64,000 bases of DNA from Rotaria sp. Silwood1. Its lineage: Eukaryota > Rotifera > Eurotatoria > Philodinida > Philodinidae. Position numbers and translations under genes: made by a program. Below, in pieces: positions 1 to 12,505 of this stretch (positions are counted from its first letter, which is position 1; each line of letters opens with the position of its first letter). The notes under the pieces were generated by a model that worked only from the letters and a program-made list of their open reading frames with translations, did no database searches and was not told the DNA's origin. Location: the NCBI GenBank assembly GCA_905250075.1, contig CAJNOP010000119.1:1-64000 (forward strand). The letters are read 5' to 3'.

Positions 1-1414
1 TTAAATAATAAAAGACCGAAAGAAATAGAAAAATAAGATGAAATTAATTCAAAAATAAACATATTTCTTTTGAACTGTCTAGAAGAAAATTTTCATTGAG
101 TGGCCAGTGTTTGTCTTGCAAATCATAAGATATTAGGACCTTGAAATGAGTCATTGATATGAGAAAATATTATTTTATAGAAGAAATAGACTCATATTTT
201 AACATTGAAAACAAATTTGAAATCATATGTACATTTTCAGTCACAGTAATAGGATAAGATTCTACGAAAACCAAGAAGAATGACCAAAACAGGAAAATAC
301 CATATAGTGCCCATACTTGTGGGGAAAAATTGAATCACCATAACAAGCGCGATCCTATTCGTTTGTATATCAAAAGATGCAGTTTTTCACGGGCTATCTT
401 TTGATGGTAAAAGATTTTTGGGAGGCAACCATCTTAGTATACTTATAAGTCAAAAATACAAAAATTTTCATTAAAAAATAGTCGTTTTTGCATGTATTTT
501 AGAGAAAAAATGATACATTAGATCACGATTTATATTTGAAATTTCGAATCTATAGTAGTGTATCTGATAGATCTAATCAAAATACCTTATTTGACAGTAA
601 AAGTAATGATATTCAAGAGTACAATCTATTGGTATAAAGTGTTAAATCGAATTTTTATATTTTATCGAAATAATAAAATATCGTTTGAGGATAGGTTCAA
701 AGATGATTTCATATATCTTGATAGAATTTCCAGAAAGAGCTGAAAATTAGGATTTAAGCATAACTTTCCACGGACTTTCGAATGATAAACTTTAGATCAA
801 AATCAAAATCTTGACGTATGACGATGCCGTCAAAATTTGGTCGATATTCTGGCGGACCCTCTCTTAATCAAACGATTATTTACCATTAAAATAACAGTAT
901 TTCAATTTTATTCATTTTTTTGTCCATAATCTTCAACTCATAGTCATTCATATCATTTGATATATCTTACTAACACTAAGACGATTACATATTACAAATA
1001 TGCAAGGTTATGATAGTTTATTTCGGTACGTAAAAATGTAAGATTTTCTAAACTACGAAGTTTCAAAATTCTATACAAACAAAAATGACAATCGCATGTT
1101 TCGAAATTTTACTGCATTAAACTTTTCAGAGTTGATAACTTTCAGAAATCTCAACAATATATATTATTTATCGTGTTGACATATCATGAATTCCTGGTGT
1201 CCTGTAGTTTTAAAAGACCAAACATCAGCTCTAATAAAAAACGTAATTTTCTTATCTTTACACTATCTGATAAAGAATGTCTGCATATATTTCAAAATGT
1301 TCGCGGTAAGATCTTACACATACTTTTCATTCTTTTACTTGGTTTGGTTTGGTTTGGTCTGGTTACTTATCATTTATTTGAAAAAAAAAAGAGAAGAATT
1401 GAAGGCGAAAAATT
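1..1414. other. gene-less AT-rich stretch
   Basis: No coding exon, tRNA or clear repeat was seen on either strand. The open frames here are short and start in random AT-rich sequence. A small TTTGG-type microsatellite lies at about 1340-1362, just upstream of the next gene, and may fall in its 5' UTR or promoter. Confidence 0.5.
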
Positions 1415-3460
1415 ATGTATAATGATAATGATATTTCGAAGGAACTTGATCTTAAAGAAAAATTTCAATCAACAGCAATACAACAACAAAATCAAACATA
1501 TGTTGAACATCTTTATGAACAATTAAATGAATGGAAATTAAGTATAGATGAACAAATAGGACAAATTATTGAAAAAACAAATGAAATAACACAATATTAT
1601 GATCAATATTGTCAAGAAATTAATGGAAAACATGAAAATATAAATACTCAAATCGAGAATCAAAATTTATCATCTGATATAAATGAACAAATTGAAAATT
1701 TGAATACGTATTGCCAATCAAATAAAATTGAAAAACGCATACATTTAAATACAGAAGCATTTACCAAAAATGAGTTAAAAAAGAAAATTCAATTAGAATA
1801 TATGTCTTCTCAGGATATACTATTAAAGACAACAGAAATACCATTAAAACCAATCATTAAAGAACGACGTGAATCAATTCATAGTATTTCCTCATCATCA
1901 ACAACACCATCTATTTCAATGCAAATGGCAAAAAGATCTTCAAAAGCTAACTCAAAAATATCTGATCATCAAGATGATATTACATTGAAATCATTAACTG
2001 ACCAGCAAGATGATATTACACTGAAATCATTATCTGACCATCAAGATGATATTACATTGAAATCATTATCTGACCAGCAAGATGATATTACATTGAAATC
2101 ATTATCCGACCATCAAGATGATATTACATTGAAGTCATCATCTGACCATCAAGATGATATTACATTGAAATCATTAACTGACCATCAAGATGATATTGCA
2201 TTGAAATCATTATCTGATCATGTAGATGAAAAATCTTTTCATACTTTAAATAAACCTACAACAATAACAAATGGCAAAACACCGAAACGTTCAACTAAAT
2301 TATATGCAGAAAAACATAAAACAATAATTCCTGTTCTTATTAAAAAAAATCGTGAACTTTACAATGAAAAAGAAAGAATAACGGAATATTCTATTGATTC
2401 TATTGCAATAACACAACGTTCACAACAACAAAAACTTACAAATGCGCACACTGTTAATGATGATACAGTTTTAAAATTAGTTCATGCTTATAAAGTTCTT
2501 ATAAGAGAAGAAAATGATTATCGACCATTATCAACATCATCTGATAATAAAGAACAAGAAAAATCAAATGTTAATAAATTATTCAATTTACAACAATTTC
2601 ATCAAACTAATCATTCAACAGTTATGTTTAAAAAATGTGAAACAGCATATAATTGTTTATCGAGTTCAACAAAACGAAATGAATTATTGATATATAATTC
2701 TAAATTAAAAGTTTTAATGGCTTTAAAACATGAACATAATAAAAAAAATTATCATCAATTATTTATACAATGGCCAAAAAATGTTAGTTCAAATATATCT
2801 GATATAACATATTGTGAAAATATTGATAATTTTTTAATATCAACATATGATACTTGTCATATATATTTATTTAATCGGGATTTATTATCTATATATAATT
2901 TAGGTAAATTAACAAATCATTTACCATTACGTCGCTTTCATTGTGATCAACAAACAGTTTATTGTATATTAGGTGATAATTATCTTGTAGAATTCCAGTT
3001 AAATGATCAATATAAAAATTTAAAATTTATTCAACAAATTAAATTATTTAATCCAATTAATCTTTCACAAGATGAAGGACTTTATTTATTAGACGTAACC
3101 TGTGATAATAATTATTTAATTGTTATTTATTCAAATGAACGTGATGAAATACATTTACAAAGTATTCATCGAGAAACAAAAGAATTACATTGTGATTTTA
3201 TAATAGATGACATACAACCAATTAATCAAGTTTATATAAGAATTGAATCAACAAATTATAATGGAAATTTTATTTATCTTAATGGTAAACAACAAATTTT
3301 AAAAGCAATTAATTTAATAAATGAAGGTGATGACAAAATAACATCAACAATGCATCGACAATCAAAACCAACAAATACTTGTTGCCTTAAAGATGATCGA
3401 TTAGTAATTTTACATGAATATCCACATTATTTGTCAATTCATGCTTTGAATAATCGTTAA
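1415..3460 (+). CDS. unrecognised 681-aa protein: coiled-coil-like N-terminus, 12-residue repeats, beta-rich C-terminus
   Basis: One uninterrupted exon of 681 codons. I do not recognise the family. Residues ~1-150 are rich in Gln, Glu, Asn and Lys and look coiled-coil-like (EQLNEWK, DEQIGQIIEKTNEI). A Ser-rich linker follows. Seven tandem 12-residue repeats of the type DHQDDITLKSLS occupy about residues 184-267. The last ~250 residues alternate short hydrophobic strands and turns (NFLISTYDTCHIYLFNRD, GNFIYLNGKQQIL), which could be a beta-propeller, but no diagnostic blade motif is visible. No signal peptide or membrane segment is seen. The codon choice and length make it a real gene. The first ATG of the frame was taken as the start; an upstream exon cannot be excluded. 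Nearest neighbour is PDI on the other strand, about 4 kb away. Confidence 0.75.
   Translation: MYNDNDISKELDLKEKFQSTAIQQQNQTYVEHLYEQLNEWKLSIDEQIGQIIEKTNEITQYYDQYCQEINGKHENINTQIENQNLSSDINEQIENLNTYCQSNKIEKRIHLNTEAFTKNELKKKIQLEYMSSQDILLKTTEIPLKPIIKERRESIHSISSSSTTPSISMQMAKRSSKANSKISDHQDDITLKSLTDQQDDITLKSLSDHQDDITLKSLSDQQDDITLKSLSDHQDDITLKSSSDHQDDITLKSLTDHQDDIALKSLSDHVDEKSFHTLNKPTTITNGKTPKRSTKLYAEKHKTIIPVLIKKNRELYNEKERITEYSIDSIAITQRSQQQKLTNAHTVNDDTVLKLVHAYKVLIREENDYRPLSTSSDNKEQEKSNVNKLFNLQQFHQTNHSTVMFKKCETAYNCLSSSTKRNELLIYNSKLKVLMALKHEHNKKNYHQLFIQWPKNVSSNISDITYCENIDNFLISTYDTCHIYLFNRDLLSIYNLGKLTNHLPLRRFHCDQQTVYCILGDNYLVEFQLNDQYKNLKFIQQIKLFNPINLSQDEGLYLLDVTCDNNYLIVIYSNERDEIHLQSIHRETKELHCDFIIDDIQPINQVYIRIESTNYNGNFIYLNGKQQILKAINLINEGDDKITSTMHRQSKPTNTCCLKDDRLVILHEYPHYLSIHALNNR
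1964..2215 (+). repeat. coding tandem repeat, 36 bp x 7
   Basis: Seven head-to-tail 36-bp units each encode D-(H/Q)-Q-D-D-I-(T/A)-L-K-S-(L/S)-(S/T). A degraded eighth unit (DHVDEKS) follows. Units differ mostly at the His/Gln and final Ser/Thr codons. Low divergence points to recent expansion or ongoing homogenisation. Confidence 0.95.
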
Positions 3461-6400
3461 GAAACAAATGAATTATAAGTTTTTTTTTTTCTAGTAGTAG
3501 TTTGTTTCTTTTTTTTTTTGAAAATAAATCTTATCATTAATATAATATTATTATGATTATGAATAAAAATTTAATTCGTGTGTTTTGTTTTTTCTTTAGA
3601 ATATATAACGAATAAAATGAAGTTCAAACAAATATTAATCAATAATTTTTTTTGTTTAAATTTGATGAAATAAAAATGAATGACAAAACATGTAGTTTGT
3701 TAAAGCTTGAGCTTCACCAGAATTCGACATTATTAGATTTACATGGGAACTTTCCCTTCTGTTCAATCGTTTTTCGTTTGAGATTATTGTCATTTGATCA
3801 GTCTTGATTAATGGTAAAAAATTCTTTTTTTTTGGTTTATTTTTCTGGTGTTTGCTTTTTGACTTATGAATATAGAATTGCTGAGAACCTAGATGATTAA
3901 ATTTTGAGCTCGGGTGGATGTATCAACATCGAAGTATCAGCTTGTCATAGAAACGCTCTTCTTTTGAAACACAGCTCAAAACAGGTGTTTCTTTTTAAGT
4001 GTAAATATATTAGCAAGGATATGTTTGTTCTGACTCAAAATTTGAAAACTTTCTAGTACCCATAAGATCTACAGATGTCGGAAATTTTAGCTCAAATCGT
4101 AATTATCCAGATTCTCAACGATTCTATGTTCAATAGGGGAAAAAATCAAAGAAAGCGCTCAGAATCCAACAAGGGAAGACTAAAAACACACTTGTATACT
4201 ATTCATCATAACCGATCAAATCGCAATTTTCTCAAGAAGAAAGCATTTAAACAGTATGTAATATTCCCTCGTCAGTCTCAACTGAATATGGATGTGCGAA
4301 ATCAAGTGTTTTTGCTTGCGATTATTGTCTCAATGATGTCAGTTTTTCGGGTCTCACCCTCAACCCCTAGAGAGAACTATTTCAGAGTTTATTTGTATCA
4401 TATCTGAGAGAATCCTTCGATAATTGTTTCTTGATTTATCTTGTCGATGATCACTTCTTTTTTGGGTATCTGTCTTAAATCATGCTCTGATTGCTATGAT
4501 TTTTAAGATAATTCGCTGTAAACTATAAAATATTTCAGTATAATGTTTATTATCGGTTAGAAAATTTTTTTGTCTAGTCTTGGTACGTCAAATCTTCAAA
4601 TCTTGGTCTCACACATCTGTACAGTCGAATCGTAACACTTTGATATGCATGAAATTGACGTTATCTAATCAGATGAACTTTATTTTAGTGCAGAAATAGA
4701 GACTTTTTACATGTTTATCGATATATTGCGACGAAAAAAATTGAAAAATTGAGGCACTAGTAGAGTTCACTCTCTATGTCGTTATAGTCCCTAGTCATGG
4801 GTATATTTTATTCTATTCATACAATATGGTGTGTAAACTAGATCAATGGTAGAATTATGTGCTTGAAGGGTAAAACTATCTACTTTCAAGCATTTCTCTT
4901 CTCTTTTGAAATATTATCATTCTATCAAGTGAAAACATCATTCGACTAATTACAACGTTAAAAAAGATAATAATTAAACATTGTTTAGATTCTTCATGTT
5001 TTAAATATGATTTCATCATCATGCATATATCACGAGATAACATGTGCTTTCTTTCGAGCATAGTATGAAAGAGACATAAAGTAAAACATCCTTGCTTATA
5101 GAACTGAAGTATTTGAAACGTTCTATTACCTAAACTTCGCTCAATTCTATGCCAAAGTAATATGTAAAAACTTTATTTAGGATAAAAAATAAATTTCTAC
5201 TGAGCTACAAATCATTTTAAAATATTCTACTGCTTTGATAATTTCTATGCAACCATAAACAGCATCGAGTACTGTATTTAACAGAGTAACTTATTGTGAA
5301 AGCTCTAGGTCTTTTGATATTTATTTCTCTCCCGAAATAAGAACATCAAATCTACTGCTTTATATGAGCATAGGGATTGAAACATTTTGATTCTAAGGTA
5401 GACTCATAATTTTTTCTAAGATTCACATCTGGAAATTAAAAATAAGGAAAGACAAGGTTTTGAATGCCATTTAGATAAAGTACAGTTTGTGTTTTCTTTA
5501 TCGAACTTATATTTTGCAACGTATAACAGTGGTAAAGATCACAGAACAAATTGCAACTTGCGTTAAAAAACATATAGTTGAAGAAACATGTGAACATTAA
5601 TGTTCATCTAAATCGAGTCTTTGAAAGAAGAGTTTCTGATCTGCTTTACCGAAAAAAAAGTTTATTGGTGAAGTAGAAGTGTCTTTACAAAAATAACAAT
5701 GTTTCATTGTGAGTTTACTCATTATTGCAAATGTTTAATACACATGTAATCTTAGCCACTGAAAACGAAAAAAAAATTTAGACAGATTCTACGGAATCTA
5801 GCCCAAATTTTTCATACGGTTCTTAACTGCTAATGAAGGATTCCCCATTTCATTTCATTGACAGCGTATGATTCAATACTTATACAAAACGTTTTTTTAA
5901 GTCCGCTCGAGTAAAAAATATTAAAAGTAGTTACCTGAGGCGACGAAAAATTTTGTCGTTTGAACAAAAAATGTTATACCTTGCTCAAATCTATGAATTT
6001 AATGGAACAAGAAAAATTGTTCGAGCATACCCAAGCCTTGTGGCTTCGCCATCTATGTATATATGCGATGTCAAAGATGCACTATTATCATAGATGCATC
6101 TTAGGATAGGAACAACGACAAGATGTGTCTCAATGCAAATTTTCAAATGTAAATTCAAAAAAGAGTTTTCCTGAGAAGAACCGTGGTATTTATTTAAAAA
6201 CTACGATAAAAACGTAGTATCTCCCTAGCAATAAGCTAAGAACATGAACTCTTTTTCGGAGACTCATAGCTTATTCGAATCTACATAATGCAAATAGTTT
6301 CGACTTAAAATCGATTTATCATTCGTAAGAGTTCTCTTGTAATACTTATTTTTTTGTTTTGAAAGTTTACTCATAAGACCAAATGCATTATCTTTATCTC

Positions 6401-7381
6401 GAGTTGACTTATCTTTCATACGGAAAACAAAATATCAATTTTAATGATATACCAATTAATAGTTATATAGGACATTTTATTTTACACGTTTCTTGTTTGT
6501 AACCTTTCATTTGAAGGATGCAGAATTTGAGTATTTCATTCTCATACATAACTTCACATAACGATCTTTTTAACCTTGTCATTTATTCAACTAATTATTT
6601 TCAATATCATCGCAGTTTATTGAGAAATCTCTTGTTTCGGTTTTTGAAATAAAAATTTTTTTCAAATTCGAAAAAGAAAATCTCCTGAGCCATCCTATAA
6701 TAAATGTTAACAAAAAATCTTCGTTTTCTTTTTTGCGTTGTTCTCACGTGCATACACACACACGCACATTCATACATGTGTATTAGCAACAGATTGAAAA
6801 ATAAAAATCAAACAATAGAACACTAGCCAATGAAACAAGGACAAAAAACACGGCAACCGAAAATAGACACAATAATCATCAAAACAAACGAAACCACAAT
6901 AGACGTAAAAAGAAAACAAGTATTACATATAGAATGATATAGATGATTGCAATAGTTACGAATGTTTTCTCTTGAAATATTATTTTTCTATAAATAAAAG
7001 AAAACCACTTACTCTATGAATAAAAAGAACAGAAATGAATAAACCAAAAAAAAAAGAAAAAGAAATGCTAATAAAACATAAAAAATAAGTGTCTTGTTTT
7101 TCGTTGAGGCTCAATCAAAGGTTCTTGTCAATAATAAATTCCTATGAAGTTCGTAATGAGAAAAAGAAAAAGAAAAAAAAAAGTACAAATAACAGTTAAC
7201 GAAATCAACACCATGAAAACAATATAAAAATGTTGATCATAAGAGAATATGAGTAAAAATTTTTACGAATAGCCATTTGTTATAAATAAATTAACTTAAT
7301 AACGATATTACTACGTAACCAAAAAACGAAAAAGAACAAAAAACATTTGTTTTACTCGATAATCTCAAAAAATTAAAATGT
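3461..7381. other. gene-less stretch, 3.9 kb
   Basis: No convincing exon on either strand. The longest open frames (4075-4407 plus, 4876-5061 minus) have no recognisable protein pattern and random-looking composition. The 3' UTR of the preceding gene probably takes the first 100 bp (poly-T runs and AATAAA-like sites near 3520-3620). Confidence 0.5.
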
Positions 7382-10201
7382 TTATAGATCTTCATGCATT
7401 GGTTCTTCATCTTCATCAGCTTCTTCACCTTCTTCAGGAGACTAAAAAGAAAAAAAAAACAAAAATTTTTATAATTTAAACTTTTTGTTTTTTCCTTTGA
7501 ATTTACCTCTTCAGTAGTTGGAGCTGTTCCACTTTCTGCACCATTTGAATCAATAAATTTTGAAAGACCCTCAACTGTACGTGCACCATGAAAATCAATG
7601 ACTTCATCCGAGCCTTTTGGAAAAAGTCTTTACGAAAAAAAAATGATAATAAAACATGAAAAATATTAAAAAATGAATATCTTTTTAAACATACTTAATT
7701 GTTGGAAAACTTTGAATTTTAATATCTTCAAGTTCATTAGCAGTAGCATCCATTTTAGCAACAACAACATCTGCATTATCTTTATATTTTTCACCTAATT
7801 GTTCATAAATTGGTGTTAATTGTTTACAATGACCACACCTAAAATTGAAAAACAGTCATCAATTAATCATATTGTCTTTGATTTTACCGTCATGGCTGAG
7901 TTACTATATCATTCGTATTCTATTTACAAGGCATTTTATTCAAAACTCCGTGAAATCAACCATGAAATGACCCTGTATAAATCACTAATGAGGTCATTCG
8001 TCCGATAGGAAATTAGCATATATCGACTCTTGCAGCTGATATACGATTAATCAGTATCTATAAGGAACTCAAGCGTATCAACAACTGACGAGGAACGACT
8101 CGCAAGTGTTAATTTGCTTTAGAACTGGAACTATATTCAATCAGTAGAGTCATTATCAAGCGAAATCATACTTTTGAATTTTCACCTGAAACTACTATCC
8201 ATATGAAGGCGACGATTAGACTAGATTGTAGAAAAAATTTCAACACTCATTGTTTATCAAGTATTGATGAAATATGAATCTTTCAAAATATCGACATTTT
8301 TTTACAATAATCATGGTAAAATGTCTATATTCTAAAAAATTTTGAATTTTTTCTTCTATAAACTAATCTAATCGGTGTCTTTTATGTAGGTAAAGTTTCA
8401 GGTCAAAATTTGAAATGTCAACAGCACAGAAGCAGCAGCTCGATTCAACCTAGGATTAGTAATTTACTCACTGAACCCTATGGATTGAATATAGTTTTAC
8501 CTTAAAATCGATTTATCATTTGGAAACCTTTCCTCACCAGCTAAACTAGCTTTCTACCTAAAATGGCAGTTAGAAACAATTGTAGAGACTAGAGAAACTA
8601 CTTCCGGAGAGCACTCAACACCAAAAATAAAACGGGACTTTTTTATTTCTTTGTTTGGTTTTTATTATTCTTACCATGGTGCAACAAATGTAACAAGTAC
8701 AGTTTTTGTTTTATCTTTTGCGACTTCATTAAAATTTTTTCCAACTAAAACTTTCACTGGAGCTTTATCCCAATCATCTGGAATTTCTTGTGAAAGTAAA
8801 TGTGGTTTAAGTTTACCATCAAAAAATCCACGAACAAAATCAATTAAGTTCTTTGATGTTATATCAGATGGTTCAAATTTATATTTAGTCATATCATCTT
8901 GTAATGTAATTAAACGTACAGCTGGAACATCTGAAGTTTTAAGACCAAAGAATTCAAGTACACGTTCATTTTCAACATCATCCGAATCAACAAAAACAAA
9001 AAGTGTCTATATAGAAAAACAAAAATAAATAAATTGATTTTAAAATTAAATTTTTTAATTTACTTTTCCACGAAATTCTTTTGCAGCTGTATGAAATTCT
9101 TCTCGTTGTTTTTCATAAGTATCACTTGTTCGACTACCAAAGAAAAGGGTATGAACTTTAATATCACCACCAAAAATTTTTTGAGCTGACTAGAAGAAAA
9201 AAAAAGATTTAAGTTTATTGTTTTTAATTAATAATATAATTTCTTTTATACTTCAGTATTAAAATCAACAACAATTGGAAGTTGATTAGCTTGAATAAAT
9301 TCACGAATTGAATTTTCATCGATTGATGTTGTAAGATCAACACGACCTTCATCAAACTAAATATAAAAATTATTCAATAAATATCTATATAAAATATCAT
9401 TCATTATATACTTTTTTCAAAAGAATAATGGCATCATTTGTAACTTCAAGTTCTTTAAGAACCTTTTTATTTGATGTAATACCAAATGGAATACCTTCAA
9501 GAGTCTTAGCAACTTGAAGATAAGCAGCAGCATGATCACCATCCGTATCCTATACAATTTTGCATAGTATGTATTTGTTTTTTTTTTGTTTAAACGAAAA
9601 AAAGAGAATTACCTTGAAAGCACCAATAACAACAACATCACCAGCTTCTTTCAATTTATTAAGGTCATCAACTGTTTTTAATTCATCAGCTGGTGGTCCT
9701 GTTTTCTTTTTCAACCAACTAATTATCTCATTTTGTGATCGACCACCAGTATATTCAAGTGCTGTACCATCAAGAAAAAATTTCAATGTTGGATAACCTT
9801 TAACTTCATATTGTTTTGCAAGATCCTGTTCAATGGTTGCATCAACACTAGCTAATTTTACTTCACTGCCAGCTTCTGCTAATTGTTTAGCAGCTGCAGC
9901 ATAAGCTGGTGCTAAAGATTTACAATGACCACACCTTAAAATAAATAAATATACATATATATATATATATTAAAGAAAAAATAAATGTATTGTAATAAAA
10001 CAATATTTACCATGGTGCAACAAATTTAACAAGTAAATATTTATTATTTTTAACAGCATCATCAAATGTATCTTTCGTTAATGAAAGAACATGACTTTCA
10101 TCTACATTCGGTGACGAATCATCACAATGTATATGTTTAGTTGTTTGAGTAAGAATAATAATAACAGCTAAAATTGTTGCTTGCATAAAGCCAGGAAACA
10201 T
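7382..10201 (-). CDS. protein disulfide isomerase, nine exons, 512 aa
   Basis: Catalyses disulfide formation and rearrangement in the ER lumen. Exons, all in phase: 10201-10011, 9934-9613, 9549-9412, 9356-9252, 9189-9064, 9006-8675, 7838-7695, 7627-7507, 7441-7382. The product has a signal peptide (hydrophobic residues ~7-18), two thioredoxin active sites WCGHC (CGHC at 65-68 and 406-409) flanking two non-catalytic thioredoxin-like domains, and an acidic tail ending MHEDL, an HDEL/KDEL-type ER-retention signal. The a-b-b'-a' layout and ~510-residue length are those of classical PDI (P4HB/PDIA1 class). The ATG follows a pyrimidine-rich AG by 10 nt. Introns are 50-170 bp except intron 6 (836 bp), which carries a palindrome. 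Introns 1 and 6 both split the Trp codon of WCGHC. Confidence 0.95.
8174..8412. repeat. imperfect palindrome in PDI intron 6
   Basis: Left arm 8174-8243 is matched in inverse orientation by 8342-8412. The arms share blocks such as CCTGAAACT and CGATTAGA-TAG. A ~100-bp spacer separates them. This intron is several-fold longer than the other PDI introns, so the palindrome probably marks an inserted fold-back/MITE-like element. No ends or target duplication were identified. Confidence 0.6.
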
Positions 10202-12505
10202 TTTTAGTTATCTGTATAGGATACAAATAAACAAAATAATCGTCTAAAAAATATAAGTGCAAAATAAGTATGTGTACACCTTCGATCTTCAAATATGTAT
10301 ATGTATGTATATGAAAAAAAAACCTTCAATTCATATGCCTCATCATAATAGCGATATATATAATGATTACTTCAACCATCCAGAATAGAGCACGACGATG
10401 TGCATATTTCTGTGGAATACCAATCGTCGACGTGTACTGTATGTGTATATTATTAATGGGATACATTACCGAATCAAAAAAAGCTAACGAAAGAAAAAAG
10501 AAGTAATACATCGCTATACTATTCTATTTCGATAGAGGCACAAAAAAAAAGAAAAATCAAGATGGACGTACAAAAAAGTAGATTTCTTAGGATTAATACA
10601 TTCCTTATTCTTGTTATTTAATATTATAATAACAAATTAAAATAAATATTTATAGATAAATAAGTTTATAACTAATTAGAAATTAAAGACAAAGGAAAAA
10701 AAAAACAAAACTTTATGATTGGTGAAAATCGAATGACTCACTTCGCTCATATATTCGATATAGTTGAGTCAAAGTTCGTTTCTTCGCATTATGTTTGTTT
10801 GTAATGAGAAGTATCCATAAACGGACAAATAGAAATTCTGTCAGTTCTATGATTTATAAAATAAAAAAGAAACACAATATACACGATATTTTTTGTTTTC
10901 ACATTCATATCCATCAAGAAATTTGTGAACATGAATGTGTGAGTATGAAACTTATTTTAGAAAAGAAATCTCACTTTGTTTGTTTTTTTTTGAATAGCAA
11001 AAATGTGACTGAATTCATGATCAAGTTTTAGTTGTTTCGAAAAATAATCGTAGTTTTGTTGAGAGTTCTTCAATAGCTTAAGAATTCTTATTTTTCAATT
11101 CTTGGACATTGCTGATTATAATTAGAAAATAAATGTACTATTAGATTTGAATTAAATCCAAAACCATATTCAGTTATGTTTTTTCTTATTTCAGTACAAA
11201 TTTTTTAAAAACTTGCATATGGTTTCTTTCTTATCTTAAATATAGCAATTATTATTGAAATCTATTGTTCTAGGTCATTCATCGAGATAAGAAATAAATT
11301 AAATATTTATGATTACTTTTTAGCCTTTATTAAGGTTTGTGAGAAGGTCTCGAGATTGAGAAGGCTCTAAGAGAATGTCTTACGAAAGCAGTGTAAGAGT
11401 TTGTTCGTCTTGTTAGATAAAAATAAATTATTAAAGAGATACATACTTCCTACGTTCGCCGAGCCTATTCTCTAGTTTCATGTTTGTTCTATTATATATT
11501 ATAGAGAATATTCTATTATTCATTTCAAAAGAATAAACATCTTATGAAACTGTTTTTCAAATAATACATTAAATTGAATAAATTTGCTAAAAGTACATCA
11601 AATTTTAATAAATTTTTTAGACGACGTATACAACATTTCTTAATCATTAATCTTCAAATAGAAAAGGTTTTTCATTTTATTACATCGTCTATAAAATAAA
11701 TATGAAGAACGTATTGTATTTCTTTTTTTTTTTTAATAGCTACTTTTCTTTTCTGTTTAATGATAAATTGATTTTGTTCTATGCTTTTCTTTAAATGAAG
11801 GTGAAAGTGTAATTTGATTAGAACTGTTATCTTAATGTCAGTCACTAGTTTTCATCAGTCAAGATGTTCTTCTTTTGTTTTTTTTATGAGGTAGCTCAAA
11901 ACGAGAAAAAAAAACTTTCATTTCTCTTGGAAGTTCTTTTATTTAATTGAGATTCTTTTCTCTTGCGCTTCACTTTTGCTTCTCATCTCGTTGATATGCA
12001 TTTACTTTCTGTCGTATTGTTTCTTTTTTCTTTTCTTTAGACTTTTATTGAATACACTTTGGTTTTCTTTATGGATCGAGGTTTGTTTTATCATATAAAT
12101 TCGAGAAAACGCGATTACGTTTTTCTTATTCTTATATCGGTTTTGCTTTTTCACACGTAAAGGAAGCAGATGAAGTTTCAAAATATATGACTCATCCTTT
12201 TCTTTCCGTTTCAATTGCGTATAGTAAAAATCAGCTTATAAAATAAAAAAAGAAAAGAAAAATGATTGCGTGCATGCATTTACCCATACTCTATGTGGAT
12301 TGCATAGGCAAAAGAGAATATACGATAGTGATGAAGTAACACTCGTCTTCGTCCCCACTCATTCGTTTTCATTATCAGTAAGTAAACATGATGAAATGGG
12401 TAAAGGTTCTCATATTCAACAAACGAAGAAAAAAAAAAACAGAACTTGTTGTTGGTTGAAATTTTCTAGATAATTCATATTTGTCTACAATAAAAATAAT
12501 TCAAT
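10202..12505. other. intergenic region between divergent PDI and LAMP genes
   Basis: No coding exon seen. The region should contain both promoters. Just upstream of the PDI start there is a splice-acceptor-like CCTATACAG followed by 10 nt and the ATG. The rest is AT-rich with homopolymer runs, and its ORFs lack protein-like composition. Confidence 0.5.

Noticed and set aside
1335..1362. TTTGG repeats as telomere-like sequence
   Set aside because: Only a few units, next to a gene, not at a scaffold end; simple microsatellite.
4075..4407. 110-codon plus-strand frame
   Set aside because: No family pattern, no splice or start support, AT-driven composition.
8651..9028. 125-codon plus-strand frame
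   Set aside because: It is antisense to PDI exon 6, whose minus-strand translation carries clear PDI sequence and correct splice sites.
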